The notes: generated from the letters alone by a model not told the origin. Counted from the stretch's first letter, positions 10,564 to 19,690 are shown. The stretch is 64,000 bases of DNA from Prorocentrum cordatum (GCA_963575745.1 CAUYUJ010001447.1:698680-762679), one strand, 5' to 3'. Translations and numbers: made by a program.

Positions 10564-11634
10564 ATGCCAGCACGCGGCAAGGCATCGCCCCCGCCACCCC
10601 CGGCCCCGTGCGATGGCCCGTGGGAGATTCTGCCGGATCCGCCCGCACCGACTCCTCAGCCAGGTGTCGACGTGGTCTTTGAGCAGGCTCACCTCGAAGA
10701 CATCCGCCGTACACCAGGGATGGGCGGCAAGACCGCCTGCCAGTGGCAGCGCGCGCTGCGCGCCGAGTGCATTGTCAACAACTTGTCGTTCAAAGACGTA
10801 ACAAACGACCCGTCCTACGACTGGAAGCAACTGCTTCGGTCTGCCGCTCCGGGTTTCGCTGAGCGCATAATCGGGCAGGGCATCGCCCAGGTTCTCTTTC
10901 GCATCATCGAGACAGAGCGCGACCCTAACTACTCCAACACGGATGGCCACGGCAGGCACTTCTTCGAGTTCCGTCGTGCAGACGGTTCAGCCATGCGCCT
11001 GCATTACCATAAGAACGGCCGACCCGATGAGCCCACCTATGTCGGTCCACCACGCGCCGTTGCTCAGCCTGCCGTGCCTGAGCCTGGCGCTGCTCAGCCT
11101 CATGTTCCTCGTGGCGGCGCTGCTCAGACTGCCGTGCCTGACGGTGGCGCTGCTCAGCCTGCCGAGACTGGCGGTGATGCCCCACTGCTCTTCACACAGG
11201 AGCACCTGCAAGAGGCAGCCTGCTCGCGCCAGATTGTGGGCCGCGACGAAGCCAGCGCCGCTCTCCAATCGCTGTTGCACTACCACCATGGCGAGACTGC
11301 CCCAGGTGCTGTTGACATCACCGATGGCTCAGCATTTGACTGGCTTCGATGGGTGGCACATATCGAAGGTGCGCGCGACGTCATCCGCAATGGCGTCCAC
11401 AGGGTCTACGCTGTCCGCTGGAATCCGCACTGGGCTCCAGAGGCCGTCTTCTGCTACGGCAACAACACCTACAGCACACTGGTGCCCCGCAAATCGCGCT
11501 ACACAGGCTCGTGGAGCCACGCGCGAATTGTGACTCACCGGAACGCCAATTGGGTGACCGAACCGTTGCTATCTGCGGCCCCTGTGGCAGCTACGCCGTG
11601 GCTGGTGTTGCGGGATCAAATAACCTGGGAGTGA
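10564..11634 (+). CDS. Protein with an internally duplicated unknown domain
   Basis: Intronless, 356 residues from the first ATG (TCACAATGCC); the frame is open further upstream but without an ATG. Two homologous segments are visible. Residues 37-118 start VVFEQAHLED and include DVTNDPSYDW and RIIGQGIAQV. Residues 208-287 start LLFTQEHLQE and include DITDGSAFDW and DVIRNGVHRV. Each is followed by an aromatic, basic stretch (RLHYHKNGR; SRYTGSW). Between them, residues 165-200 are four near-tandem AQPA-type repeats (GAAQPH, GAAQTA, GAAQPA). These come from the same short word that fills the intergenic DNA. The N-terminus is Pro-rich. I do not recognise the domain family. A weak resemblance to WWE-type modules (aromatic, RLHYHK) was considered but not supported. 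It follows a possible spliced-leader relic. Confidence 0.7.
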   Translation: MPARGKASPPPPPAPCDGPWEILPDPPAPTPQPGVDVVFEQAHLEDIRRTPGMGGKTACQWQRALRAECIVNNLSFKDVTNDPSYDWKQLLRSAAPGFAERIIGQGIAQVLFRIIETERDPNYSNTDGHGRHFFEFRRADGSAMRLHYHKNGRPDEPTYVGPPRAVAQPAVPEPGAAQPHVPRGGAAQTAVPDGGAAQPAETGGDAPLLFTQEHLQEAACSRQIVGRDEASAALQSLLHYHHGETAPGAVDITDGSAFDWLRWVAHIEGARDVIRNGVHRVYAVRWNPHWAPEAVFCYGNNTYSTLVPRKSRYTGSWSHARIVTHRNANWVTEPLLSAAPVAATPWLVLRDQITWE

Positions 11635-11651
11635 TCTCTGGCAAACGAGAT

Positions 11652-11850
11652 GTGGTGCTTCTCAGCCTGCACTCATGTGACACGCAATGCCGTGCCCTGC
11701 AATCGCGTGGTGTTTCTCAGCCTGCACTCGCGCGGTGCTTCTCAGCCTGCGCCTCCTCGATGCTAGCCTGAGCCTCAGCCTGCACTCGCGCGGTCGCCGT
11801 GCTTCTCACCCTGCGACCTTCCGCGGTGCTTCTCAGCCTGCAGGTTGTGC
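11652..11850 (+). repeat. GASQPA-type repeat cluster downstream of the duplicated-domain gene
   Basis: Exact copies of GTGCTTCTCAGCCTGC start at about 11655, 11735 and 11826, with variants at 11707 and 11799. After them comes CGCTTCACACGCCGCTCCTC (about 11868), which is matched at 17808 after the helicase gene. Confidence 0.85.
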
Positions 11851-11959
11851 CGGCTGTCCGCTTCACACGCCGCTCCTCAGTGCGCTCCTCTTCCGTTTGC
11901 GACATGTCTTCGAAGTGTTGGTTGGGAGCTGAGAAGGACAGGGAAAAAATCAAACTAGC

Positions 11960-12300
11960 GCGGTCATCATCCCATCATCGTCCTCAATCATCGCATCAAC
12001 ATCATCAATGGTTTCGCCGAGCACTTGTCCGATGTGGCGGCGGCCATACCCACGGCCGACCCCCTGATTCCTTCTCCAAGGCATCCGCCGTATTTGACTG
12101 TTACCACTACACCCACTGCAACTACACTTCACTGTTACCACTACTGCCATCCACCCACTACAACTATACTTCACTTCGCTGTTACCACCACACCCACTTC
12201 AACTGCACTTCACTCGGTCACTCCCGCCAAACACAACTACTACTTCACTGTTACCACTACTACCATCAGTACTACTTTTACTGCTACTACTTCCCGTTTA
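11960..12300. repeat. CATC-rich and CACTGTTACCACTAC-type repeats
   Basis: First a CATCATC-rich stretch, then degenerate repeats of CTTCACTGTTACCACTAC. A similar CTACTACTTCACTGTTACCA stretch is at 18168 after the helicase gene. No gene seen. Confidence 0.75.
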
Positions 12301-12348
12301 GTCGTAGTAGTACTCGTACGCCTCTCCTCCTCCTTCTACTCGTTTCGC

Positions 12349-13003
12349 CAGGAGGAGGAGGAGGAGGAGGAGGAGGAGGGGGAGGACTACCAGGAGGAGG
12401 AGGAGGAGGAGGAGGAGGGAGGAGGAGGAGGAGGAGGAGGACGAGGAGGAGGAGGAGGGGGGGAGAGCACCAGGAGGAGGAGGAGGAGGAGGAGGAGGAG
12501 GAGGAGGAGGAGGAGGACGAGGAGACCAAGACGAGGAGGACGAGGAGGGCGACCAGGAGGAGGAGGAGGAGGAGGAGGAGGAGGAGGAGGAGGAGGAGGA
12601 GGAGGAGGAGGAGGGGAGGGGGAGGACTACCAGGAGGAGGAGGAGGAGGAGGAGGAGGAGGAGGAGGAGGAGGAGGAGGAGGAGGACGAGGAGGAGGAGG
12701 AGGAGGACGAGGAGGAGGAGGGGGGGGGAGAGCACCAGGAGGAGGAGAACGAGGACCACCAGGAGGAGGAGGAGGAGGAGGAGGAGGAGGAGGAGGAGGA
12801 GCACCAGGAGGAGGAGGACGAGCAAGACGAGGACGACGAGAACGAGGACGAGCAGGAGGAAGAGGAGGAGGAGGAGGAGGAGGAGGAGCAGGAGAAAGAG
12901 GAGGAGGAGGAGGAGGAGGAGGAGCAGGAGAAAGAAGACGAGCAGGAGGAGCACGAGGACGAGCAGGAGGAGGAGGAGGAGGACGAGCAGGAGGGGAGGG
13001 CGG
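12349..13003. repeat. (GGA)n tract, about 650 bases
   Basis: The longest purine tract in the window, with occasional GAC, CCA and GCA interruptions. Every frame is open and gives poly-Glu, poly-Gly or poly-Arg. It is followed by a GGCCGGCTGCCCC tandem at 13004-13080. Not coding in my view. Confidence 0.95.
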
Positions 13004-14454
13004 CCGGCTGCCCCGGCCGGCTGCCCCGGCCGGCTGCCCCGACCGGCCGCGCTTGCGCCCGGCCGCGGAGCGCGGTCAAGGGAAGGGGGCGGGGGCCGGC
13101 GGTCAAGGTTGATACCCCCTCCTCGCTCGTTCCACTGCCTGCTCGCAGCAGTGGCACCAGCACATGCACAAGAGATTCCTGCATGAACTGTTGTACTTGC
13201 ATATATGATGGCCTTCGGCCAAAGTCGTGCGCACAAGGGCTCTGAGGAAGGCTCCCTAAGCTCGAGACGCTTTGAATGCTCTGTAGTTTCCTCGTAGCCT
13301 CCTTTCCATGCCTTTGTAGCTTCCACGCACTCCTGCGTCGCCGAGTTTCTTCTTGCAGCGTCCTTGTCGTGTCGCGGGGTGCGTTTGCGTCACTTCGGTG
13401 TTGCTGCGCCTTGAGACGTGTCTCTGCTGCTTCTTCGTCTCATCGGGGACTCCAGCGTCACCGAATTTGTTCCCGTATTGTGCTTGTCGTTCCAGGTCGT
13501 GCGTACGCGCGCAGAATGTTTCTCTGCAGCGTCCTCGTCGCATCAGGATCTCCAGCGTCGCAGAATGCATCCTTGTAGCGCCTCTTCTTCCAGGGCGGCG
13601 TGGTCCTGAGTCGCCGCGGACGACTCGCCGCGGACGGTTCCATTCGATTCCACGGGCGATCGTGCGCATGTAGTTTGCCACGCGCCTGCGCGCGCGGAGA
13701 GGGCCTGGGCGCCCTGTCGCCTGCGGGCGACCGCGCGGGTTAGTCCCCGCAAAAGCCAAAGAGGGCATTTCCACACGCCGGGTAAAGCCTAAAAGGGCTT
13801 TCGTCTGCCTGATCCTTGCCCCCCGCTTTCCTTCTCTTCTTTCATCGAAGTCAGAACCCCCGCCCCCTATGACGTCCTCCGCTGGCCTGGGTGGTCTACT
13901 CAGGTCGCGGAGGGGGATAGGGGGGGGGTCGTTGCCACGGCTGGTGCCTCGTTTTCACGACGGGGAGGGGGGGGTGCACCGTTCCCTCGGATGGGCACAT
14001 CCCCCCCTCCAAGGGCCTCCGAGCCCTCCCTCTCCGTCCTTTTCTTCTCCCTTATCCTTCCCTCCCTCGCGGTTTTCGAAGCCTTTGGCGTCTCCGCCCA
14101 CCAGAGCGGGGATCTCGACCCCCCAATGGGATTCGTGGAGCGGGGGGGGCCTTGAGAGGCCGAAACATTTTTTGGGGCGGGGCCACACAGCACACACATC
14201 ACATCCATCGAGTCACGCACACATACAGCAACACGCTTTCTCGACTCCACAGGGGGGGTGCTTCGTGGAGGCATCACTTGTAACTTTGAAATTCTGTAAT
14301 CATTGCCGTTCTGGTTCAAAGAACTTGGATTGCAGGAGTTCGAGGCAAAAGCGAGCCTTGTCCGCATCCGCTCAACCAGTCTCACCGTGCCGTGCACGGT
14401 GCTTCTCAGCCTGTGTCACTGTGCGCTCCACGGTGATCCTCCGGGTGAGCTACC
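13004..14454. repeat. Gene-poor spacer with degenerate tandem repeats
   Basis: 13004-13080 is a GC-rich GGCCGGCTGCCCC tandem. 13260-13600 is a degenerate 50-60-base tandem with recurring CTCCAGCGTCGCAGAAT- and GCAGCGTCCTCGTCG-like words. 13820-14390 holds nothing I recognise. A GASQPA-type copy (GTGCTTCTCAGCCTGT) lies at about 14400, 55 bases before the next start codon. Confidence 0.6.
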
Positions 14455-16347
14455 ATGGCTGCTGCTGCAGAACAGCCGACGTCTCCACTGGGTTTTCTCA
14501 CGAAGAGCAGCGCCAAAACCCAAGACTTCCTTGTCCGAGTATACAAGCCCAGGGAGATCAAGTACTCGTACAAGAGCAGGAACAATGGCCAGCTAGTCCA
14601 TGCAAACCGATTCACATGCATTCTGCTTGGCACAGACTCAGAGCACTATTGTGAGGCCATCCTCAAAGGAACTCCAGCAGAAGTCCAAGCTGCTCTGAAA
14701 AAGTTCCCTCCGATGACGGCGTGGAAACTCTCCAGCGTCGGCCTGGACAGTCGGCAGCAGGACGCTTTTGTGCATACGTCTGTTCGTGTCGTGGTCGACC
14801 TCAAGCGCACAACCTGCACTCCAGTGCTCAAAAGCTCTCCGGAGGAGACCTCCTTGGCATCGGCGCCGGCTCCAGCGACTACAGTGGCAGACATGATGAA
14901 CATCAAATCGCAGCGTTGCTTCGATGTCATGGCTGTGTTTCATTCTGTTTCAGAAACCCGCACTCCCGCTGGCCACCCTCCAGTGGCAAGTGTACATCTG
15001 GTCGACGGCACACAGACGAGTAACTCCAAGACAGCGGAGGCTGTGATTGCAGTCTGGGGATCCACCAACATAGAGCTTTGTCGCTCTCACAAAGGACAAC
15101 CGCTGCTGTTTCTCAACGTGGCGGGCAAATTCGACGGCAAACTGGAGCTGAACTTGTCGCAAGATCGCGTGGTGGATTCCGCATGCTCTTGTCCCAGAAT
15201 GACTCAACTACACGACTTAGCAGCCACTCAAGACTTCGCGATGGACCGGGAGCAGCTGACCACCGCTCATGCGGGTACTTGGGATCCAGACCAGGCTTCG
15301 CAGATTCTCACCGGAGAAGCACTCCTCTCCTGCTGTGCCTTTTTGGCTATGGCGTCGGATGATCCGAATGCAAACTTGCCACTCTTGTTGCAGGTCAATG
15401 GGATGAGGCTTGAGGAACCGGAGCCAGCCGACTCTGTGGTGGAGAACACAGGCGAGCGCGTGTTCTTTACGACTACTGCTCGTGATTTCAGTGGCTCGTG
15501 CAAAGTCGGCGTATCACAAGCGGCAGCCTTCGCCTTGACTGGCATTGATAGCATGCAAGAATTCAAAAAAGTTCACGACGAGAAAGCTATCTCCTTCCCT
15601 CCACTGAGCAATTGTCGCATCATACGACGCGTGCGCAATGTGGCTGCGAATGCACAGGATGACACACCTCAACGGACTTTCGTCAACACGACTGTGGTGG
15701 CCGTTTCACCGCTTCAGATATCGCACGCCCCGAATACGTCTTACAATGTCGTCTTGGAGATCCTGAAGCAGTGCCGCGAGAGCCAGGATGCAATGCTCGC
15801 GGCACAGCTCTCTGAGATACGGTCTTGTCCCTTCTACGGCATGCGCGTGCAGTACTCACCAGCGGGTGGAGGGGGTGACGCTTCTCAGCTTACCCGGAAC
15901 TGCCACTTGGCAGTCGTTCTCGTTCGTACCACGCAGAAGTCTCGGTGCGTATCCACTGCGGCTGGCTTCGTCGTGTCCACACCAGGTGTCACGGACGCTT
16001 CTGACGGTGAGTCTTCCCACTCAGTGACGATTCACGGACACTGCTCAGTTGACAACTTGCTCTCGTTCAAAATGGATCCGCCCAACCGAGCGAAGCACAG
16101 AGTCTGCTTGTTGCTCATTACTGGCTGTTCAAAAGATGGCATGACGGTGCACAGCGTGACCCACATTGACGACTCCGTCGTGTCTGAGGCGCAGTACTTC
16201 ATTAAAAAATTGAGAACACTGGGGATGCGCACAGAGCTTCAGCAATCAGGCGAGCATAAGCGGATGAATGAGTGGAGCACGACGCCGGAATCCGCCAAGA
16301 AGTGCCGCATTCTTGAAAGCCACCCCTCAGGAGAAAGCTTGAGGTGA
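14455..16347 (+). CDS. RPA-like OB-fold single-stranded-DNA-binding protein (putative)
   Basis: Intronless, 630 residues, ATG in GCTACCATGG. Two segments resemble the DNA-binding OB-folds of the replication protein A large subunit. Residues 20-125 (DFLVRVYKPREIKYSY ... FTCILLG ... VRVVVDLK) look like a first fold. Residues 152-245 are clearer: CFDVMAVFHSVSE, then SVHLVDGTQ, AVIAVWGS, GQPLLFLNVAGKFDGK and LNLSQDRVV. This matches the RPA order of first strand, L-D-G turn, LWG-like strand and closing strand. Residues 250-630 are less clear and could hold one or two more folds (for example 395-440). There is no obvious zinc ribbon. Proteins of this type bind ssDNA in replication and repair, and RPA-like genes are also carried by some Helitrons. 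Assignment is by pattern only; an unrelated OB-fold protein is possible. The GASQPA word is reduced here to GDASQLT. Confidence 0.6.
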   Translation: MAAAAEQPTSPLGFLTKSSAKTQDFLVRVYKPREIKYSYKSRNNGQLVHANRFTCILLGTDSEHYCEAILKGTPAEVQAALKKFPPMTAWKLSSVGLDSRQQDAFVHTSVRVVVDLKRTTCTPVLKSSPEETSLASAPAPATTVADMMNIKSQRCFDVMAVFHSVSETRTPAGHPPVASVHLVDGTQTSNSKTAEAVIAVWGSTNIELCRSHKGQPLLFLNVAGKFDGKLELNLSQDRVVDSACSCPRMTQLHDLAATQDFAMDREQLTTAHAGTWDPDQASQILTGEALLSCCAFLAMASDDPNANLPLLLQVNGMRLEEPEPADSVVENTGERVFFTTTARDFSGSCKVGVSQAAAFALTGIDSMQEFKKVHDEKAISFPPLSNCRIIRRVRNVAANAQDDTPQRTFVNTTVVAVSPLQISHAPNTSYNVVLEILKQCRESQDAMLAAQLSEIRSCPFYGMRVQYSPAGGGGDASQLTRNCHLAVVLVRTTQKSRCVSTAAGFVVSTPGVTDASDGESSHSVTIHGHCSVDNLLSFKMDPPNRAKHRVCLLLITGCSKDGMTVHSVTHIDDSVVSEAQYFIKKLRTLGMRTELQQSGEHKRMNEWSTTPESAKKCRILESHPSGESLR

Positions 16348-16368
16348 GCTTTCTCCTGTCTTGTCAGC

Positions 16369-16500
16369 GATGCTTCTCAGCTTGCTGGACATGGCAAGCA
16401 TCTTTGTCCTGCGCCTTGCGGGATGCCAACTAGGTTTGCCTCAAACATATCGTTTGGTAGTTTCGTTGTTTATGCGGTGCTTCTCAGCCTGCACGTCATC
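16369..16500 (+). repeat. GASQPA-type copies between the OB-fold and helicase genes
   Basis: GATGCTTCTCAGCTTGC (about 16369) and GCGGTGCTTCTCAGCCTGC (16475) lie in the 165-base gap. The second sits immediately before the point where helicase homology begins and is read there in a different frame (AVLLSLH), so it is not part of the protein. Confidence 0.8.
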
Positions 16501-16512
16501 GATTTCGTGCAG

Positions 16513-17598
16513 ATGCAGCGCTTTACAGACCCATTGCAACTCGAGGTTCTCCACGCCATGAGAACTCCAGGCGGAAAAAAGATCTCTGACGAGAGCTGGC
16601 AGGCGATCGTCAAAACAGAGGTCGTTAGCTCTAGCGGTGCTGCTCAGCCTGCTGCCAGCAGCAGCGAAGCCGCTCAGCCACCTCAGTGGGGCCCTCGGTT
16701 GCGCGCAGCACGAGGCTGGTACGAGTCGGCCTATGAGTGGCGCATCGTCTCTTACGCCATGCATGCACAGGCCAAGCTTGATGCGCACGATGCTGGCCAG
16801 CTGCTCTTTTACGTCCCAGCAATCGACAGACCAGCTGCGCGCCTCGCGAAGCCTGATTTCGACGAGATGCGCGCGGAGCCCAACATCGGCGCTACCGCAA
16901 AAATGCCGGGGCTGCTGCCGCTCTTCGTTGGCATGGAGGTCATCCTGACAGAATCCGTCTTGCCGCCGAAGTATGTCCGTGGCGCGCCAGGCAAAGTGGT
17001 AGGCATAGAGCTGCACGCTCTGGAGCCTCCGGTGGAGGGCCGCCCGTCCATTGTCTCGGACGGTGTGGTCGTACTCTACTACATGCCAAAGGCCGTCTAT
17101 GTCAAGATCGATGACAGCGATGAACTTTTCTTGAAGGCCGCGCCGGTGACAGCTGGCAGTGCTTCTCAGCCTGCCGGCCCCGACCTGCGCGGAGTGCTCG
17201 CGATCACCCCGCAGGCGCGCCCCTGGAAGTTCAAAGCGAAGACAGGTGGCCCGGCCATCGCGGTGTCCAGGACGCAGTTGACCGTGCTGCCCAAAAAGCA
17301 GGGGACTCTGCATGGCGTCCAGGGCAAGACGACGGACCCAGGCTTCATCGTGCACTGGACGTTTCCGCCAGGACTCAAGAAGGAGTCCATTTGGCTTGCC
17401 TACTACGTCAGCCTGTCGCGCCCCAGAAGCTTCAACCAACTCTTGAGCCACGGCTTGCCTGACCGGAGCATCATCGAATCCGGCCCCCCGGAACAGATCG
17501 CCAAGGCCTTCGCCGAGCTCTTCACGGACAAGATTGCCGCGACGAAGATCGCTTGCGCGAAGGCCCGACAGCAACTGGGATGGCCTGCGCGAGCTTGA
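16513..17598 (+). CDS. Pif1-like SF1 helicase, C-terminal half only
   Basis: 361 residues from the ATG at 16513; the frame opens at 16423 but the extra residues are repeat-derived. Visible parts are a middle region FTDPLQLEVLHAMRTPGGKK, then FVGMEVILTESVLPP (GxxVxLTxN-like), GTLHGVQGKT (residues 264-273, motif V-like, as TIHKSQG in Pif1) and YYVSLSRPRSFNQLL (298-311, motif VI with the arginine finger). In Pif1, TraI and Helitron helicases these follow the ATP-binding half. The Walker A, Walker B and DEAD-like motifs are absent here and not found upstream. So the gene is 5-prime truncated, or its N-terminal half is encoded elsewhere. In-frame short-element insertions occur at residues 42-57 (GAAQPA ... 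EAAQPP) and 216-221 (SASQPA). Alone it should not unwind DNA. Confidence 0.7.
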   Translation: MQRFTDPLQLEVLHAMRTPGGKKISDESWQAIVKTEVVSSSGAAQPAASSSEAAQPPQWGPRLRAARGWYESAYEWRIVSYAMHAQAKLDAHDAGQLLFYVPAIDRPAARLAKPDFDEMRAEPNIGATAKMPGLLPLFVGMEVILTESVLPPKYVRGAPGKVVGIELHALEPPVEGRPSIVSDGVVVLYYMPKAVYVKIDDSDELFLKAAPVTAGSASQPAGPDLRGVLAITPQARPWKFKAKTGGPAIAVSRTQLTVLPKKQGTLHGVQGKTTDPGFIVHWTFPPGLKKESIWLAYYVSLSRPRSFNQLLSHGLPDRSIIESGPPEQIAKAFAELFTDKIAATKIACAKARQQLGWPARA

Positions 17599-17626
17599 GG
17601 AGCCATGAGATGCAGGTTGCGTTGTG

Positions 17627-17850
17627 GCGGTGCTGTTCAGTCTGTCCGTCTGCATTCGCGTGGTGCTTCTCAGCCTGCATGCGCGTGGTGCTTCTCAGCC
17701 TGCGCTCGTGTGCAGCTGTGCGCGGTGAGCCTGCACGTGTCGCGGAATGCTTTTCAGCCTGCGCGTGTCTGCAATGCTTTTCAGCCTGCACGCTTTGCAG
17801 CTTCTCCGCTTCGCACGCCGCTCCTCAGCGCGGTCCTCTGAAAAAAAGAA
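17627..17850 (+). repeat. GASQPA-type cluster after the helicase gene
   Basis: Exact GTGCTTCTCAGCCTGC copies start at 17662 and 17687, with variants at 17627, 17740 and 17772. Ends in CTTCGCACGCCGCTCCTCAG (17809), shared with the spacer after the duplicated-domain gene. Confidence 0.85.
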
Positions 17851-17903
17851 CAGTCATCATCTCATCGTCGCACTCATCATCGCACTCATCATCATCATTC
17901 ATT

Positions 17904-18152
17904 GCCAGCGTTGATAGCAGTGTCCCGTTTTTACACGACTCGCACTGTTGATAGCAATGTCTCGTTTTGACACTCCCAGCGTTGATAGCAGTGTCTCCTT
18001 TTTACACGACTCCCACCATTCACAGCGAAGTTTCGTTTTGACACACTGCGAGCGTTGATAGCAGTGTCTCCTTTTTACACGACTGCCGCCATTCATAGCA
18101 GTGTCTCGTTTTGACACATTTCCAGCGTTGATAGCAGTGTCTCCTTTTTACA
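17904..18152 (+). repeat. GTTGATAGCAGTGTCTC array, about eight copies
   Basis: Alternating GCGTTGATAGCAGTGTCTCC and CATTCATAGCAGTGTCTCG-type words, separated by TTTTTACACGACT or TTTTGACAC, with a spacing of about 30-35 bases. Same family as 9610-10440. Followed at 18168-18250 by CTACTACTTCACTGTTACCA and CTGC/CTACT-rich sequence. Confidence 0.85.
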
Positions 18153-18289
18153 GGACTCCGAACTACAACTACTACTTCACTGTTACCACTGTTTCATCTT
18201 TCCTGCTCTTATTGCTAATACTACTGCGAGTGTTACTGCTGCTGCATGCCTCCAGCTATGCTACTACATATCGCTGTTAGGTTGCCTTG

Positions 18290-19690
18290 CCGGGATAATC
18301 CATGTTCTTTGGCCCCCTCTTGGGCCATCTTGGGGTTCCCTGGGCCGTCTGGGGACGCGCTTGGAGGCCTGGTGGGCCGTCCTGGGGCGGTCTTGTGGGT
18401 GTCGTCGGCCGTCTTGGAGCGTCGGCCAGCCGAGAGGGCGAGAAGGCAAAACTCTTTGAAAAGCAATGGAACCTAAATGATTTTGGCCTCTGGGGGCATG
18501 CTTCGGAGGACTGTTGGAGGCTCTTGGCGGCCTCTTGGGGGGGCCTTGGGGCCTTGTGTGGGCGTATGGGGGCCCAGGACTCGGAGTGTCATGGTTTTTC
18601 CCGTTCTTTGGCCCCCTCTTGGGCCTGGCTTGGGGTCCTCTGGGGCCGTCTCGGGCGCCTCTTGGACCATCTTGGGGCTCCCTGGGCCGTCTGGGGACGC
18701 GCTTGGAGGCCTCTTGGGCCGTCCTGGGGCGGTCTTGTGGTTCTCTCTTGCCGTCGTGGAGCGTCGGCTAGACGAGAAGACGAGAAGGCAGAATCCCTTC
18801 CAAAATCATTAAGAAATCAAAAAAATTGGCCTCTGGGGGCATGCGTCGGGGTACTGTTGGAGGCTCTGGCGGCCTCTTGGGGGGGCCTTGGAGCCTTGTC
18901 TGGGCGTTTGGGGCCCAGGACTCGGAGTGTCAGGGTCTTTCCCCGTTCTTTGGCACCTTCTTGGGCCTGACTTGGGGTCCTCTGGGGCCGTCTCGGGCGC
19001 CTCTTGGGCCATCTTGGGGCCGTCTGGGGACGCGCTTGGAGGCCTCTTGGGCCGTCCTGGGGCGGTCTTGTGGTTCTCTCCGGCCGTCGTGGAGCGTCGG
19101 CTAGACAAGAAGGCGAGAAGGCAAAATGCCGTCCAAAATCTTCAAGAAATCAAGAAAATGTGCCTCCGGGGGCATGCGTCGGAGTACTGTTGGAGGCTCT
19201 TGGCGGCCTCTTGGGGGGGCCTTGGAGCCTTGTCTGGGCGTTTGGGGCCCAGGACTCGGAGTGTCAGGGTCTTTCCCCGTTCTTTGGCACCTTCTTGGGC
19301 CTGACTTGGGGTCCTCTGGGGCCGTCTCGGGCGCCTCTTGGGCCATCTTGGGGCTCCCTGGGCCGTCTGGGGACGCGCTTGGAGGCCTGGTGGGCCGTCC
19401 TGGGGCGGTCTTGTGGGTCTATTCGGCCGGCTTGGAGCGTCGGCTAGCCGAGAAGGTGAGCAGGCAAAACGCCTTCAAAAACCAAGGACGAATTAAGGAG
19501 TTTGGCCTCTGGGGACATGCTTCGGAGGACTGTTGGAGGTTCCTGGAGGCCTCTAGAGCCTTGGTGGGGTCCTCTAGGGGGCCTCTTGGGCATTGTTGGG
19601 GGCCTCTAGGGGGCCTCTTGGACGCTCCTTGAAGCCTCTTATGGCCACTTCGGCGCGTCTTTGGGGGAAGGGCTCGGTTTGTGACGCTCG
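18290..19690. repeat. Tandem array of about 340-base minisatellite units, array 1
   Basis: Four units, marked by GGGGACGCGCTTGGAGGCCT at about 18352, 18692, 19025 and 19366 (spacing 334-341). Each ends in GTCGGCTAG(A/C)CGAGAAGG-like sequence and an A-rich stretch. A second array with the same units is at 24410-25680. Minus-strand frames give repetitive PRRPKTAQ-type peptide only. Confidence 0.85.

Noticed and set aside
10564-11634. WWE-domain assignment for the duplicated-domain protein
   Set aside because: Only a few aromatic and basic residues agree, and the W-W-E spacing is not present in both copies.
11799-13245. Open frames of over 400 codons with poly-Glu or poly-Gly
   Set aside because: Translation of a GGA microsatellite; all frames stay open because the repeat has no stop codon.
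17904-18152. Short repeats with about 30-base spacing considered as a CRISPR array
   Set aside because: Spacers are themselves repeated (TTTTTACACGACT, TTTTGACAC) and the repeat words vary.
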